Source: Oscillospiraceae bacterium (GTDB taxonomy: Bacteria; Bacillota; Clostridia; Oscillospirales; Oscillospiraceae). Taken from it: a stretch of 6,004 nucleotides of DNA. Below the pieces are notes generated by a model that made no database searches, had not been told where the DNA came from, and saw only the letters and a program-made list of their open reading frames with translations. Of this stretch, positions 1 through 6,004 are shown piece after piece; position 1 is the first letter of the stretch; every line of letters begins with the position of its first letter. Where the stretch lies: assembly GCA_031280855.1 (NCBI GenBank), contig JAITGH010000052.1, forward strand, positions 1-6,004, read 5' to 3'. The position numbers and the translations under genes are program-made.

Positions 1-414
1 CTCCAAGAAAATGCCGGAGTACGCGAACTTAGCAAGTCGATTCCCATTCGGCAGTACCGCCGTGATATGCGCGGTACACGCGCCGCCGAACGTTACGGCC
101 GCGCCCTCGCGAAGCTTGCGCCCCGGCTTTACCAGGCACTCCCACACGTCGCCGCCTACGTCGCGCAATAGCAACAGCTCCGCCGAGCCGCGCCCGTCTA
201 ACTCGCCGATTAGCCGCGCAGGTAACACGCGGGAGTCGTTCATTACCAGCACGTCGCCGGAGTTAAGCAGTGACGGCAATTCGCGGAAGCTCCGATGTCG
301 GACGCTTCCGGTTGTTTTGTCAAGCCACATCAGCCGCGACGAGCCGCGAAGTTCCGGCGGAGTCTGCGCGATCAGCTCCGCCGGTAACTCATAGTTGAAA
401 TCAGATGTCTTCAT
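1..414 (-). CDS. queA: QueA, S-adenosylmethionine:tRNA ribosyltransferase-isomerase (N-terminal part, runs off left edge)
   Basis: The 138 residues visible are the N-terminal part of QueA; the family is usually about 340-360 residues, so roughly 60% lies beyond the left edge. QueA is a cytosolic enzyme that transfers the ribosyl moiety of S-adenosylmethionine to preQ1 at tRNA position 34 and isomerises it to epoxyqueuosine, in tRNAs with GUN anticodons (Asp, Asn, His, Tyr). Recognition rests on the opening MKTSDFNYELPAELIAQTPP, the block GDVLVMNDSRVLPARLIG at residues 53-70, and WECLVKPGRKL at 91-101, all family signatures. The ATG at 412-414 gives the standard N-terminus. Only 5 bases separate it from the stop codon of the Clp gene, and no Shine-Dalgarno sequence is visible, so coupled translation is likely. 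The frame is open and undamaged to the window edge. A tgt gene downstream would be typical but cannot be seen. Confidence 0.95.
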   Translation of the reverse strand, partial: MKTSDFNYELPAELIAQTPPELRGSSRLMWLDKTTGSVRHRSFRELPSLLNSGDVLVMNDSRVLPARLIGELDGRGSAELLLLRDVGGDVWECLVKPGRKLREGAAVTFGGACTAHITAVLPNGNRLAKFAYSGIFLE

Positions 415-419
415 ATAGT

Positions 420-2789
420 TCAGCCGGATAGAGAGGAGCTTTCCGGCAGTAGGGCAGGGGAGTCCGTCCTAACCTCGACGTGCTCATTCTCCGCAGTGAC
501 CATAAGTTGGTGTATCGGGCTGGCGTAGTTGAACACAATCACCGAGGTTATCCCGTCCTCGACCTCTTTTTGGATCAGCCGCCGTAAGTTCCGCGCTCCG
601 TACGTCATCGAGTACGACTTCTTCGCAAGGTACTCCAACAGCCGCAAATCGAACGTGAGCGCCATGTTGCGTTCCGCCATGTTGTCGCGAAGCTCTTGCA
701 TCATGATCCCCGCGATCTTGACGAAGTCCTCTTCGCTCAGCTTGTTGAAGTAAACGACTTCGTCGACGCGGTTGAGGAACTCCGGTCGCAGGAAGTCCTT
801 AAGCGCACGCTCCGCTTTCTCCTTGCCTTGCTCTGAAACCGAGCGATTGAAGCCGACGGATCCGTCCTTCTTGTCGCTGCCCGCGTTCGTCGTCATGATG
901 ATCACGGTATTCTCAAAGCTGACGATGCGCCCGTGGGAGTCGGTGAGCCGTCCGTCGTCGAGGATCTGCAACAAGACGTTGAGAACGTCCGGGTGAGCCT
1001 TCTCAATCTCGTCGAAGAGTATGACGGAGTACGGACGGCGTCGAATCTTCTCGGTCAGCTGTCCCGCCTCATCGTAGCCAACGTAACCGGGCGGCGAGCC
1101 GACAAGCCTTGACGACGTGTGCTTCTCCATGAACTCCGACATGTCAAATCGGATCAGCGCGTCGGGGGAGTCGAACAAATCGCCGGACAGCCGCTTTACA
1201 AGCTCCGTCTTACCGACTCCGGTCGAGCCGACGAAAATGAAGCTGACAGGCTTACGCTTCGCGCTTATCCCGATTCGATTCCTGCGGATCGCCGCGCACA
1301 CCGTCTCGATCGCTTCGTCCTGACCGATCAGGTACGACTTTAACCGCTGGTCAAGTTTGGACAGTTTCTCGAACTCGTCCTCATTAATACTGCTTGCGGG
1401 TATCTTCGTCCATTGCTCGATAACTTTTGCGAGTCCCTCGACCGTCAGCTCCGGTCGAGAGGAATGTGCAAGCCCATCGAATTCTCCGGACAGCCGCAAC
1501 TCCATCGTATGAATGTCCGCCAGCCGCTTATACGTGTCGTCGCTGCCGTTGACGGCAAGCAGGTACTCGCTCTCTTTACGCAGGTCGTCCAGCTCCTTGC
1601 GGATCTCCTCCATACGTGCGGAGTGGAAATCGCAGAGGTTAAGCGCGGACGCGGCCTCATCGATAAGGTCGATCGCCTTGTCAGGCAGATAGCGGTCGGT
1701 GATGTACCGCTCTGAAAGCAGAACCGCTTGACGCGCCGTCGAATCGCTTATCTGCACGCCGTGATACTCCTCATAGTAGTGCGCGATCCCCTTGATGATC
1801 TCGATGGAATCCTCAATCGAGGGCTCGGAAACATTGATGGGCTGGAATCTGCGTTCCAACGCGCTGTCGCGCTCGATATGCTTACGGTACTCATTGAACG
1901 TAGTCGCGCCGATGACCTGAATCTCGCCGCGGCTCAACGCAGGCTTCAGGATATTGGCGGCGTTCATCGCGCCGTCGGCGTCTCCGGCTCCGACGAGCGT
2001 ATGTATCTCGTCGATTACCAGGATCACGTTACCCTCAGACCGCACGTTGTCAATGAGAGTCTTCATGCGAGCCTCAAATTGACCGCGGAACTGCGTTCCT
2101 GCGACCATCGCGGTCATGTCAAGCAAAAGCACTTGCTTATCGCGAAGCTTGAACGGAATCTCTCCGGACACGATCCGCTGAGCCAGTCCCTCCGCGATTG
2201 CAGTCTTACCAACGCCGGGCTCCCCGATTAGGCACGGGTTATTCTTCGTACGCCGATTGAGTATTTGTATCAGCCGCTCCGTCTCGATATCCCTTCCGAT
2301 AACAGTGTCCAGCGAGCCTTCCTCCGCACGCCGCGTCAGTGAGACGCAGTAAGTCTCAAGGAACTTGTTACGCTTGCGTTTAGCGTCAGACGGCGGATGT
2401 TGATGCGGGTGTGGCAACTCCTGCGGCTTGGGGCGCTCGGCGTCGTGATTCGGCGCGGCTCTGCCGTCCGGAGCGGAATGTGAGAACAGGTTCTTCAAAA
2501 ACGGGAACATCGGGCCGTCGACGGAGTCTTCCTCATCGTTGCTGTCTTGATCGAGCATACCGTTGAACATGCCGCCCTCACCGAACGCTTCCTGCATCCC
2601 CTCGTTCAGCTGTTCGAGATCGTCGTCCGACATCCCCATGCGGCGCATTACGTCGTCCACGGGTTGTATCCCCAGTTCCTTCGCGCACTTAAAGCAGTAA
2701 CCATGTTGGCTTGAGGTTCCGTTCTCGATTGAGGTTACGAAAACCACCGCGATGTTCTTTTTACACCTGTCACAGATTGGTACAGCCAT
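420..2789 (-). CDS. clpC/clpE: ClpC/ClpE-type AAA+ unfoldase with N-terminal zinc finger (ClpP partner)
   Basis: This 789-residue protein is a class I Clp/Hsp100 ATPase, a cytosolic hexamer that unfolds proteins and feeds them to the ClpP peptidase. Domains in order: a zinc finger with CxxC pairs at 6/9 and 32/35; a linker at about 50-140, acidic around 80-92 and His/Pro-rich at 125-133; AAA+ module 1 with Walker A GEPGVGKT (189-196), Walker B VILVIDE (255-261), pore loop GTQFRG (231-236) and sensor GATT (294-297); a short coiled-coil middle domain at about 388-445; AAA+ module 2 with Walker A GSTGVGKT (521-528), Walker B VILFDE (589-594), pore loop GYVGYDEAG (568-576) and sensor-2 GAR (731-733). 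VGF at 645-647 matches the ClpP-docking loop. The paired Clp N-terminal repeats of ClpC are absent; a zinc finger in that place is the hallmark of ClpE, though the rest could equally be called ClpC. The frame stays open for 33 codons upstream (ATG at 2888), but that would overlap pgsA by 86 bases. The ATG at 2787-2789 has a good ribosome binding site and starts directly at the zinc finger. The C-terminal tail after about 760 is unconserved. Confidence 0.93.
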   Translation of the reverse strand: MAVPICDRCKKNIAVVFVTSIENGTSSQHGYCFKCAKELGIQPVDDVMRRMGMSDDDLEQLNEGMQEAFGEGGMFNGMLDQDSNDEEDSVDGPMFPFLKNLFSHSAPDGRAAPNHDAERPKPQELPHPHQHPPSDAKRKRNKFLETYCVSLTRRAEEGSLDTVIGRDIETERLIQILNRRTKNNPCLIGEPGVGKTAIAEGLAQRIVSGEIPFKLRDKQVLLLDMTAMVAGTQFRGQFEARMKTLIDNVRSEGNVILVIDEIHTLVGAGDADGAMNAANILKPALSRGEIQVIGATTFNEYRKHIERDSALERRFQPINVSEPSIEDSIEIIKGIAHYYEEYHGVQISDSTARQAVLLSERYITDRYLPDKAIDLIDEAASALNLCDFHSARMEEIRKELDDLRKESEYLLAVNGSDDTYKRLADIHTMELRLSGEFDGLAHSSRPELTVEGLAKVIEQWTKIPASSINEDEFEKLSKLDQRLKSYLIGQDEAIETVCAAIRRNRIGISAKRKPVSFIFVGSTGVGKTELVKRLSGDLFDSPDALIRFDMSEFMEKHTSSRLVGSPPGYVGYDEAGQLTEKIRRRPYSVILFDEIEKAHPDVLNVLLQILDDGRLTDSHGRIVSFENTVIIMTTNAGSDKKDGSVGFNRSVSEQGKEKAERALKDFLRPEFLNRVDEVVYFNKLSEEDFVKIAGIMMQELRDNMAERNMALTFDLRLLEYLAKKSYSMTYGARNLRRLIQKEVEDGITSVIVFNYASPIHQLMVTAENEHVEVRTDSPALLPESSSLSG
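423..447 (-). repeat. Small hairpin at the Clp stop / queA start
   Basis: GCCGGA at 423-428 and TCCGGC at 442-447 form a perfect 6-bp inverted repeat around a 13-base loop. It spans the last codons of the Clp gene and ends 9 bases before the queA ATG. On the transcribed strand the 3' arm is not followed by a run of T, so it does not look like an intrinsic terminator. Its base order is also constrained by coding, so it may be chance; a role in queA translation or RNA processing is inference. Confidence 0.35.
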
Positions 2790-2794
2790 GTTTA

Positions 2795-2798
2795 CTCC
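2795..2798 (-). promoter_or_regulatory. Ribosome binding site of the Clp ATPase gene
   Basis: On the minus strand GGAG lies 5 bases before the ATG at 2789, inside the 13-base gap after the pgsA stop codon. It decides the start: this ATG gives a protein opening at the zinc finger, whereas the upstream in-frame ATG at 2888 lies deep inside pgsA. Confidence 0.8.
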
Positions 2799-2802
2799 GC
2801 GT

Positions 2803-3393
2803 TCAGCGAGCCTCGCCGTCTTCCTCGCGTTGAACGCTTCCTTTCGTTTTTTGTTGGATTGATATGAACTTCGATACGTAACTGGCAAACGCCAGCAGCA
2901 TGATTACTATCGCGCCCGTTATCATGATCGATGGGATCGGCGGCTTGATATGCCCTTTTCCAACGATAAGTATAACACATACCGCGAAAAATACAACCGT
3001 AGAAGTTTTTCCAAATACGTTTGACGGCGGAGTATCCGCGATCTTCCTGAACAGAACCAACGCGCCGATTCCCATCAGTACTTCCTTCACGAAGAACGTT
3101 ATGACCGCCCACGGCGGAATCGTCTCATCCACCGTTATACATACCAGCACTGTAAACGCCATCAGTTTGTCGCCCAATGGGTCAAGCACTCTCCCCAGTG
3201 CGGACATCATCTTATACTTTCGCGCTATATAGCCGTCAAGAATGTCCGTCAAGCCGGCGAGTATATAGATCAGCACAGCGCGAAGCCCCGAGTACTCGCC
3301 GCCGTCAAAGTACGTTACGGCGAACACGGGTACCAGCAACAGCCGGAATATCGATAGCAAGTTGGGTATCGTGAACTTTTTCATCATGTCCAT
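2803..3393 (-). CDS. pgsA: Phosphatidylglycerophosphate synthase (CDP-diacylglycerol--glycerol-3-phosphate 3-phosphatidyltransferase)
   Basis: A 196-residue integral membrane enzyme that condenses CDP-diacylglycerol with glycerol 3-phosphate to give phosphatidylglycerophosphate and CMP, the committed step to phosphatidylglycerol and cardiolipin. The CDP-alcohol phosphotransferase motif is complete: D50-x2-D53-G54-x2-A57-R58-x8-G67-x3-D71-x3-D75, whose aspartates bind the metals and catalyse transfer. The N-terminus (FTIPNLLSIFRLLLVPVF) is typical of PgsA. Hydrophobic segments at about 10-28, 35-49, 77-115 (probably two helices), 131-146 and 153-173 fit the usual six-helix fold, and the length is normal. 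The tail after 178 is hydrophilic and charged. Three in-frame ATGs (3393, 3387, 3384) compete as start and none has a clear Shine-Dalgarno site; I give the longest. Related CDP-alcohol transferases share the motif, so the exact acceptor is inferred from N-terminal similarity. It sits 83 bases after glgC and 13 bases before the Clp gene, so it is probably cotranscribed with the latter. Confidence 0.92.
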   Translation of the reverse strand: MDMMKKFTIPNLLSIFRLLLVPVFAVTYFDGGEYSGLRAVLIYILAGLTDILDGYIARKYKMMSALGRVLDPLGDKLMAFTVLVCITVDETIPPWAVITFFVKEVLMGIGALVLFRKIADTPPSNVFGKTSTVVFFAVCVILIVGKGHIKPPIPSIMITGAIVIMLLAFASYVSKFISIQQKTKGSVQREEDGEAR

Positions 3394-3476
3394 TTCACAT
3401 GTCTTACTCTAGATTGGCTCGCACCGTCATCGCGATAGCTCCGGTCGATTGCGCTCATGGTAAGTTATGCGCGGTT

Positions 3477-4592
3477 TTACTCCGGCGTGACAACGGTTAT
3501 ATGCTCCGGATTCCCGATCGTGACGTTCTCCGCAACGAGCGCGCCCTCGCTTAGGATCGCTCGGCTGATTTTCGCGCCGCGGCGAATGACGCAGTTCGCC
3601 ATGACTACGCAACCGTCAAGCTCCGCGCCCTCCTCCACGACGACTCCGCTTGAGAGTATGCAGTCCCGAATCGAGCCGTCGATCTCGCAACCCTCCGTCA
3701 TCAGGCAATTGGAGACCCGACCCTTGCCGCCGATGTAGTGCGGAGGTTTCCCAACGGCGCGAGACATTATCTGCCACGATGGCATCCCCAAAGCCATTCC
3801 GCTGAGCATATCCATGTTCGCTTGCCATAGCGCGTCTATCGTTCCCACGTCTTTCCAGTATCCGTCGAATCGGAACGCGAACACGTTCTCTTCGCCCTTA
3901 AGGTAGCGCGGGATTACGTCCTTACCGAAGTCGTGCTCCGACCGCTCGTCTTCCTCATCGCGCATAAGGTGCAGCCGCAGTTTCTCCCACGTGAAGATGT
4001 AGATCCCCATCGAGGCAAGGTTCCCCTTCGGCTGTATCGGCTTTTCCTCAAACTCGGTTATACGCAGGGACTCGTCTGTGTTCATGATCCCGAACTGGTG
4101 CGCCTCATCAAACGGTACGCGTATAACCGCAATTGTGAGATCAGCAGACTTCTCCTTGTGGAACGTCAGCATCTTCGCATAGTCCATCTTGTAGACGTGA
4201 TCGCCGGAGAGGATCAGCACGTACTCCGGGTTGAAGTTATCCACATACGCGATGTTCTGGAAGATCGCGTTCGCGGTGCCGGAGTACCACGTTCCGCCTC
4301 CGTCAGTGCTGTACGGCGGCAAGATTGTCGCGCCGCCGCTTATCCGGTCAAGATCCCACGCTTGCCCTTTCCCGATGTAGTTGTTGAGCAACAGCGGCTG
4401 GTACTGCGTAAGGATCCCGACGGTATCGATGCCGGAGTTCACGCAGTTCGACAGCGGGAAGTCGATGATACGGTACTTCCCGGCGAACGTGACCGCCGGT
4501 TTCGCGATGTTATCGGTCAGCGCGTATAGCCTCGACCCGCGCCCTCCCGCAAGCAGCATCGCAACGCACTCTTTCTTCGTCTCTGAAAACAT
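3477..4592 (-). CDS. glgC: Glucose-1-phosphate adenylyltransferase (ADP-glucose pyrophosphorylase)
   Basis: A 371-residue cytosolic enzyme that makes ADP-glucose and pyrophosphate from ATP and glucose 1-phosphate, the regulated first step of bacterial glycogen synthesis. The nucleotidyltransferase domain shows the ATP loop [12 protein letters not shown] (15-26), [19 protein letters not shown] (31-49), GTANAI (105-110), the metal-binding aspartate in [11 protein letters not shown] (D131) and the glucose 1-phosphate lysine in FEEKP (K184), followed by [21 protein letters not shown] (243-263, matched in pieces). From about 285 the hexapeptide left-handed beta-helix typical of GlgC follows. Length is normal and no key residue is missing. 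Start choice: the ATG at 4592 is preceded by GAGGTG, 4 bases away, in a context strongly complementary to the 16S tail. An in-frame ATG at 4604 has GGGAG 7 bases upstream and is a real alternative (375 residues). The open frame continues to 4670 without conserved sequence. glgB lies just upstream; the regulatory paralogue glgD, often next to glgC in Clostridia, is not here, since pgsA follows. Confidence 0.95.
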   Translation of the reverse strand: MFSETKKECVAMLLAGGRGSRLYALTDNIAKPAVTFAGKYRIIDFPLSNCVNSGIDTVGILTQYQPLLLNNYIGKGQAWDLDRISGGATILPPYSTDGGGTWYSGTANAIFQNIAYVDNFNPEYVLILSGDHVYKMDYAKMLTFHKEKSADLTIAVIRVPFDEAHQFGIMNTDESLRITEFEEKPIQPKGNLASMGIYIFTWEKLRLHLMRDEEDERSEHDFGKDVIPRYLKGEENVFAFRFDGYWKDVGTIDALWQANMDMLSGMALGMPSWQIMSRAVGKPPHYIGGKGRVSNCLMTEGCEIDGSIRDCILSSGVVVEEGAELDGCVVMANCVIRRGAKISRAILSEGALVAENVTIGNPEHITVVTPE

Positions 4593-4596
4593 GGAG

Positions 4597-4602
4597 CACC
4601 TC
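4597..4602 (-). promoter_or_regulatory. Ribosome binding site favouring the glgC start at 4592
   Basis: The minus strand reads ATGAGGTGCTCC immediately before the ATG at 4592, matching 10 of 12 positions of the complement of the 16S rRNA 3' end (AGGAGGTGATCC). The core GAGGTG is at 4597-4602. The ATG at 4604 overlaps this site, so initiation at one start would compete with the other. Confidence 0.65.
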
Positions 4603-4613
4603 ATTGTCCGGCT

Positions 4614-4647
4614 CCCAATCGTATTGACGGCGTCTCGCTCGATTGGG
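4614..4647 (-). repeat. 8-bp inverted repeat in the glgC leader
   Basis: CCCAATCG (4614-4621) and CGATTGGG (4640-4647) are perfectly complementary around an 18-base spacer in the noncoding glgB-glgC gap. In the transcript the 3' arm overlaps the GGGAG (4612-4616) that could serve the alternative glgC start at 4604, but leaves GAGGTG at 4597-4602 free. There is no T-run on either side, so it is not an intrinsic terminator. It could be a leader hairpin or a spaced operator; the sequence does not decide. Confidence 0.5.
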
Positions 4648-4661
4648 CTACTGCAGCAACC

Positions 4662-4681
4662 ATATACCATATATAGTATAT
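4662..4681. repeat. AT-rich imperfect palindrome in the glgB-glgC gap
   Basis: ATATAC (4662-4667) and GTATAT (4676-4681) form 6-bp inverted arms around 8 bases, within a stretch that is almost entirely A and T and contrasts sharply with the surrounding GC-richer coding DNA. It overlaps the candidate -10 box of glgC, a position where an operator would act. AT-rich sequence generates such symmetry easily, so a binding site is only a suggestion. Confidence 0.4.
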
Positions 4682-4703
4682 ATCGGAATTCGCCGGGTTA
4701 AAC
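4675..4703 (-). promoter_or_regulatory. Possible promoter for glgC (and genes downstream)
   Basis: On the minus strand TATACT at 4675-4680 matches the sigma-70/sigma-A -10 consensus at 5 of 6 positions and lies in an AT-rich island just after the glgB stop codon. The -35 region is weak: with 16 bases of spacing TTTAAC (4697-4702) matches 3 of 6. Transcription would begin near 4667, giving a leader of about 75 bases that contains the 8-bp inverted repeat. glgC may also be read through from glgB, as no terminator separates them. Confidence 0.4.
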
Positions 4704-4704
4704 T

Positions 4705-6004
4705 TTAGACCGGGCGCAAAATCAACGTGCATAGCGGCGGCAGAGTGACGCTGACGCTATGTTCAAACCCGTGGCACGCAATCGGCTCCGACTCAACCAT
4801 TGCGGAAGTCGCCGTTCCCCAGCCGCCGAACTCCGCAAGGTCAGAGTTGAACGCCTCCGTAAACGCGCCGGACTCCGGCACTCCGAAGCGATAGCCCTCG
4901 CGGAGTACGGGCGCGAAGTTCTGCGCGATGATCAGCGTGTTACCCGATCTGTCGCTGCGGGTAAACACGATGACGTTCTGATCGCGATCGTTCGGGCTGA
5001 TCCAACGGAATCCGTCCCAGCTGTAGTCGATCTCCCACAGGGCAGGGGAGTCGAGGTAGAATCGGTTAAGAGCGCGTACGTAGTTATGCGTCTTCGCGTG
5101 CATCGGATAGTCAAGCAAGTGCCAGTCGAGGCTATCCTCCTCGTTCCATTCTATGAACTGTCCGAACTCCGTACCCATGAAATTCAGCTTCTTACCCGGG
5201 TGCGTGAACATATAACCAAGGAACGCCCGCAGACCCGCGAACTTCTGCTCATAGCTTCCGGGCATCTTGTTAAGCAGGGAAGCCTTACCGTGCACGACTT
5301 CGTCGTGGCTGATCGGTAGTATGAAGTTCTCACTGAACGCGTAGTGGAACGAGAACGTCAGCTTATCGTGCAAGTGCTTGCGGTAGAGCGGGTCGGCGGC
5401 AGTATACTTAAGCATGTCGTTCATCCAGCCCATGTTCCACTTGAAGTTGAACCCGAGTCCTCCGTCGTGAACGGGAGCCGTGACCATCGGATACGCCGTG
5501 CTTTCCTCCGCGACCATGATAACGTTGGGGTAGTACTCGAATGCGGCGGTGTTAAGCTTTTTAAGGAAGGCGACCGCGTCCGGGTTCTGATCGCCGCCGG
5601 ACTCGTTGGGAAACCATTGCCCGGGCTCTCGCCCGTAGTTGAGGTATAACATCGAGCTGACCGCGTCGACTCGCAACCCGTCCGCGTGGTATAGATCGAG
5701 CCAGAACATCGCGCTCGACACCAGGAACGACTGAACCTCCGTACGGCCGTAGTCGAAGCATCGCGTGCCCCATTGCGGCTGCTCCATCTTGTCCCAGCCG
5801 TGAGCCTCATAAAGGTAGTCGCCGTCAAACTCGACAAGTCCCGCGCCATCTTTGGGGAAGTGCGACGGCACCCAGTCAAGCAGTACGCCGATCCCGGCCT
5901 GGTGGCATTTGTCAATTAGATACATCAGATCCTTCGGATCGCCCCAGCGAGAGCTTGCCGCGAAGTAGCCGCTTAACTGATACCCCCAGCTTTTCCCATA
6001 CGGG
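4705..6004 (-). CDS. glgB: 1,4-alpha-glucan branching enzyme GlgB (C-terminal part, runs off right edge)
   Basis: The visible 432 residues are the catalytic and C-terminal parts of glycogen branching enzyme (GH13), which cuts alpha-1,4-glucan chains and rejoins the piece by an alpha-1,6 bond. The frame is open from the window edge (PYGKSWGYQLSGYFAASSRWG at visible residues 1-21) to TAA at 4705-4707; the N-terminal carbohydrate-binding region and the start codon lie beyond the edge. GH13 regions are seen in order: GVLLDWVPSH (visible residues 39-48), DGLRVDAV with the nucleophile aspartate (D113), MVAEEST with the acid/base glutamate (E166), and LPISHDEVVH with the third acidic residue (D234). 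A C-terminal all-beta domain ends in LPPLCTLILRPV. The ATG at 5925 is internal, not the start, since conserved GlgB sequence continues upstream of it. GlgB is the natural partner of GlgC next door. No frameshift or missing catalytic residue is seen. Confidence 0.96.
   Translation of the reverse strand, partial: PYGKSWGYQLSGYFAASSRWGDPKDLMYLIDKCHQAGIGVLLDWVPSHFPKDGAGLVEFDGDYLYEAHGWDKMEQPQWGTRCFDYGRTEVQSFLVSSAMFWLDLYHADGLRVDAVSSMLYLNYGREPGQWFPNESGGDQNPDAVAFLKKLNTAAFEYYPNVIMVAEESTAYPMVTAPVHDGGLGFNFKWNMGWMNDMLKYTAADPLYRKHLHDKLTFSFHYAFSENFILPISHDEVVHGKASLLNKMPGSYEQKFAGLRAFLGYMFTHPGKKLNFMGTEFGQFIEWNEEDSLDWHLLDYPMHAKTHNYVRALNRFYLDSPALWEIDYSWDGFRWISPNDRDQNVIVFTRSDRSGNTLIIAQNFAPVLREGYRFGVPESGAFTEAFNSDLAEFGGWGTATSAMVESEPIACHGFEHSVSVTLPPLCTLILRPV

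Noticed and set aside
451..464. 14-bp direct repeat AGGGCAGGGGAGTC, also at 5039-5052
   Set aside because: Both copies lie in coding sequence and happen to encode Asp-Ser-Pro-Ala-Leu in the same frame (Clp tail and GlgB). One such match in 6 kb with biased codons is near chance.
415..470. preQ1 riboswitch before queA
   Set aside because: The region is the coding end of the Clp gene, and neither the preQ1-I pseudoknot pattern nor its A-rich tail is visible.
1728..2231. 167-codon plus-strand open frame
   Set aside because: It lies wholly opposite the first AAA+ module of the Clp gene, encodes no recognisable motif, and long antisense frames are expected in GC-rich coding DNA. The same applies to plus-strand frames at 11-394, 3933-4529 and 4759-5319.
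2790..2888. N-terminal extension of 33 residues on the Clp ATPase starting at ATG 2888
   Set aside because: It would overlap the pgsA coding region by 86 bases, is basic and unlike any Clp N-terminus, and the ATG at 2789 has a clear GGAG 5 bases upstream and begins at the zinc finger.
2790..3476. CtsR operator for the Clp gene
   Set aside because: I looked for tandem GGTCAAA heptads before the Clp gene and in the glgC-pgsA gap (3394-3476) and saw none.
4622..4704. Intrinsic terminator after glgB
   Set aside because: The inverted repeats present have no following T-run on the transcribed strand, so termination between glgB and glgC is not supported.
5421..5915. 164-codon minus-strand frame inside glgB
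   Set aside because: It is the shifted shadow of the conserved GH13 catalytic core; its composition (Thr/Arg/Ser-rich) is typical of an out-of-frame reading.
1..6004. Mobile element, CRISPR array, tRNA or defence genes
   Set aside because: No terminal repeats, transposase motifs, regularly spaced repeats or tRNA-like cloverleaf were seen; nearly all of the window is accounted for by five conserved housekeeping or metabolic genes.

Overview
This is an ordinary-looking chromosomal segment in which all five recognisable genes lie on the minus strand. Read in the direction of transcription (right to left) they are glgB (3' part only), glgC, pgsA, a ClpC/ClpE-type AAA+ unfoldase gene and queA (5' part only). 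There are no RNA genes, mobile elements, CRISPR arrays or phage genes, and no gap between genes exceeds about 112 bases. Base composition looks moderately GC-rich by eye. The GlgB/GlgC pair, the anaerobe-style Clp ATPase with an N-terminal zinc finger and the good Shine-Dalgarno sites before two genes suggest a member of Bacillota, class Clostridia (gut or rumen type). That placement is inference; no marker gene fixes the taxon.

Right part (about 3477-6004): glycogen synthesis. GlgC makes ADP-glucose from glucose 1-phosphate and ATP, and GlgB introduces alpha-1,6 branches into the growing alpha-1,4-glucan. A glycogen synthase (GlgA), needed to join the two steps, is not in the window. The 112-base gap between glgB and glgC is the only plausible regulatory stretch. 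It holds a very AT-rich segment with a -10-like hexamer and an 18-20 bp imperfect palindrome, then an 8-bp perfect inverted repeat whose downstream arm overlaps one of two possible ribosome binding sites for glgC.

Middle (2803-3393): pgsA, an integral membrane phosphatidylglycerophosphate synthase with the complete CDP-alcohol phosphotransferase motif. It starts at a cluster of three ATG codons without a clear ribosome binding site.

Left part (1-2789): a 789-residue double-AAA+ Clp unfoldase follows pgsA after only 13 bases, with a clear ribosome binding site. In place of the usual Clp N-terminal repeat domain it has a four-cysteine zinc finger and a long acidic and His/Pro-rich linker, and it keeps a VGF loop of the type that docks on ClpP. 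queA, for the penultimate steps of queuosine modification of tRNA, begins 5 bases after the Clp stop codon with no visible Shine-Dalgarno site, so translational coupling is likely.

I found no convincing new system. The points most worth checking are the domain swap in the Clp ATPase, the glgC leader structure, and the translation-start arrangements of pgsA and queA.
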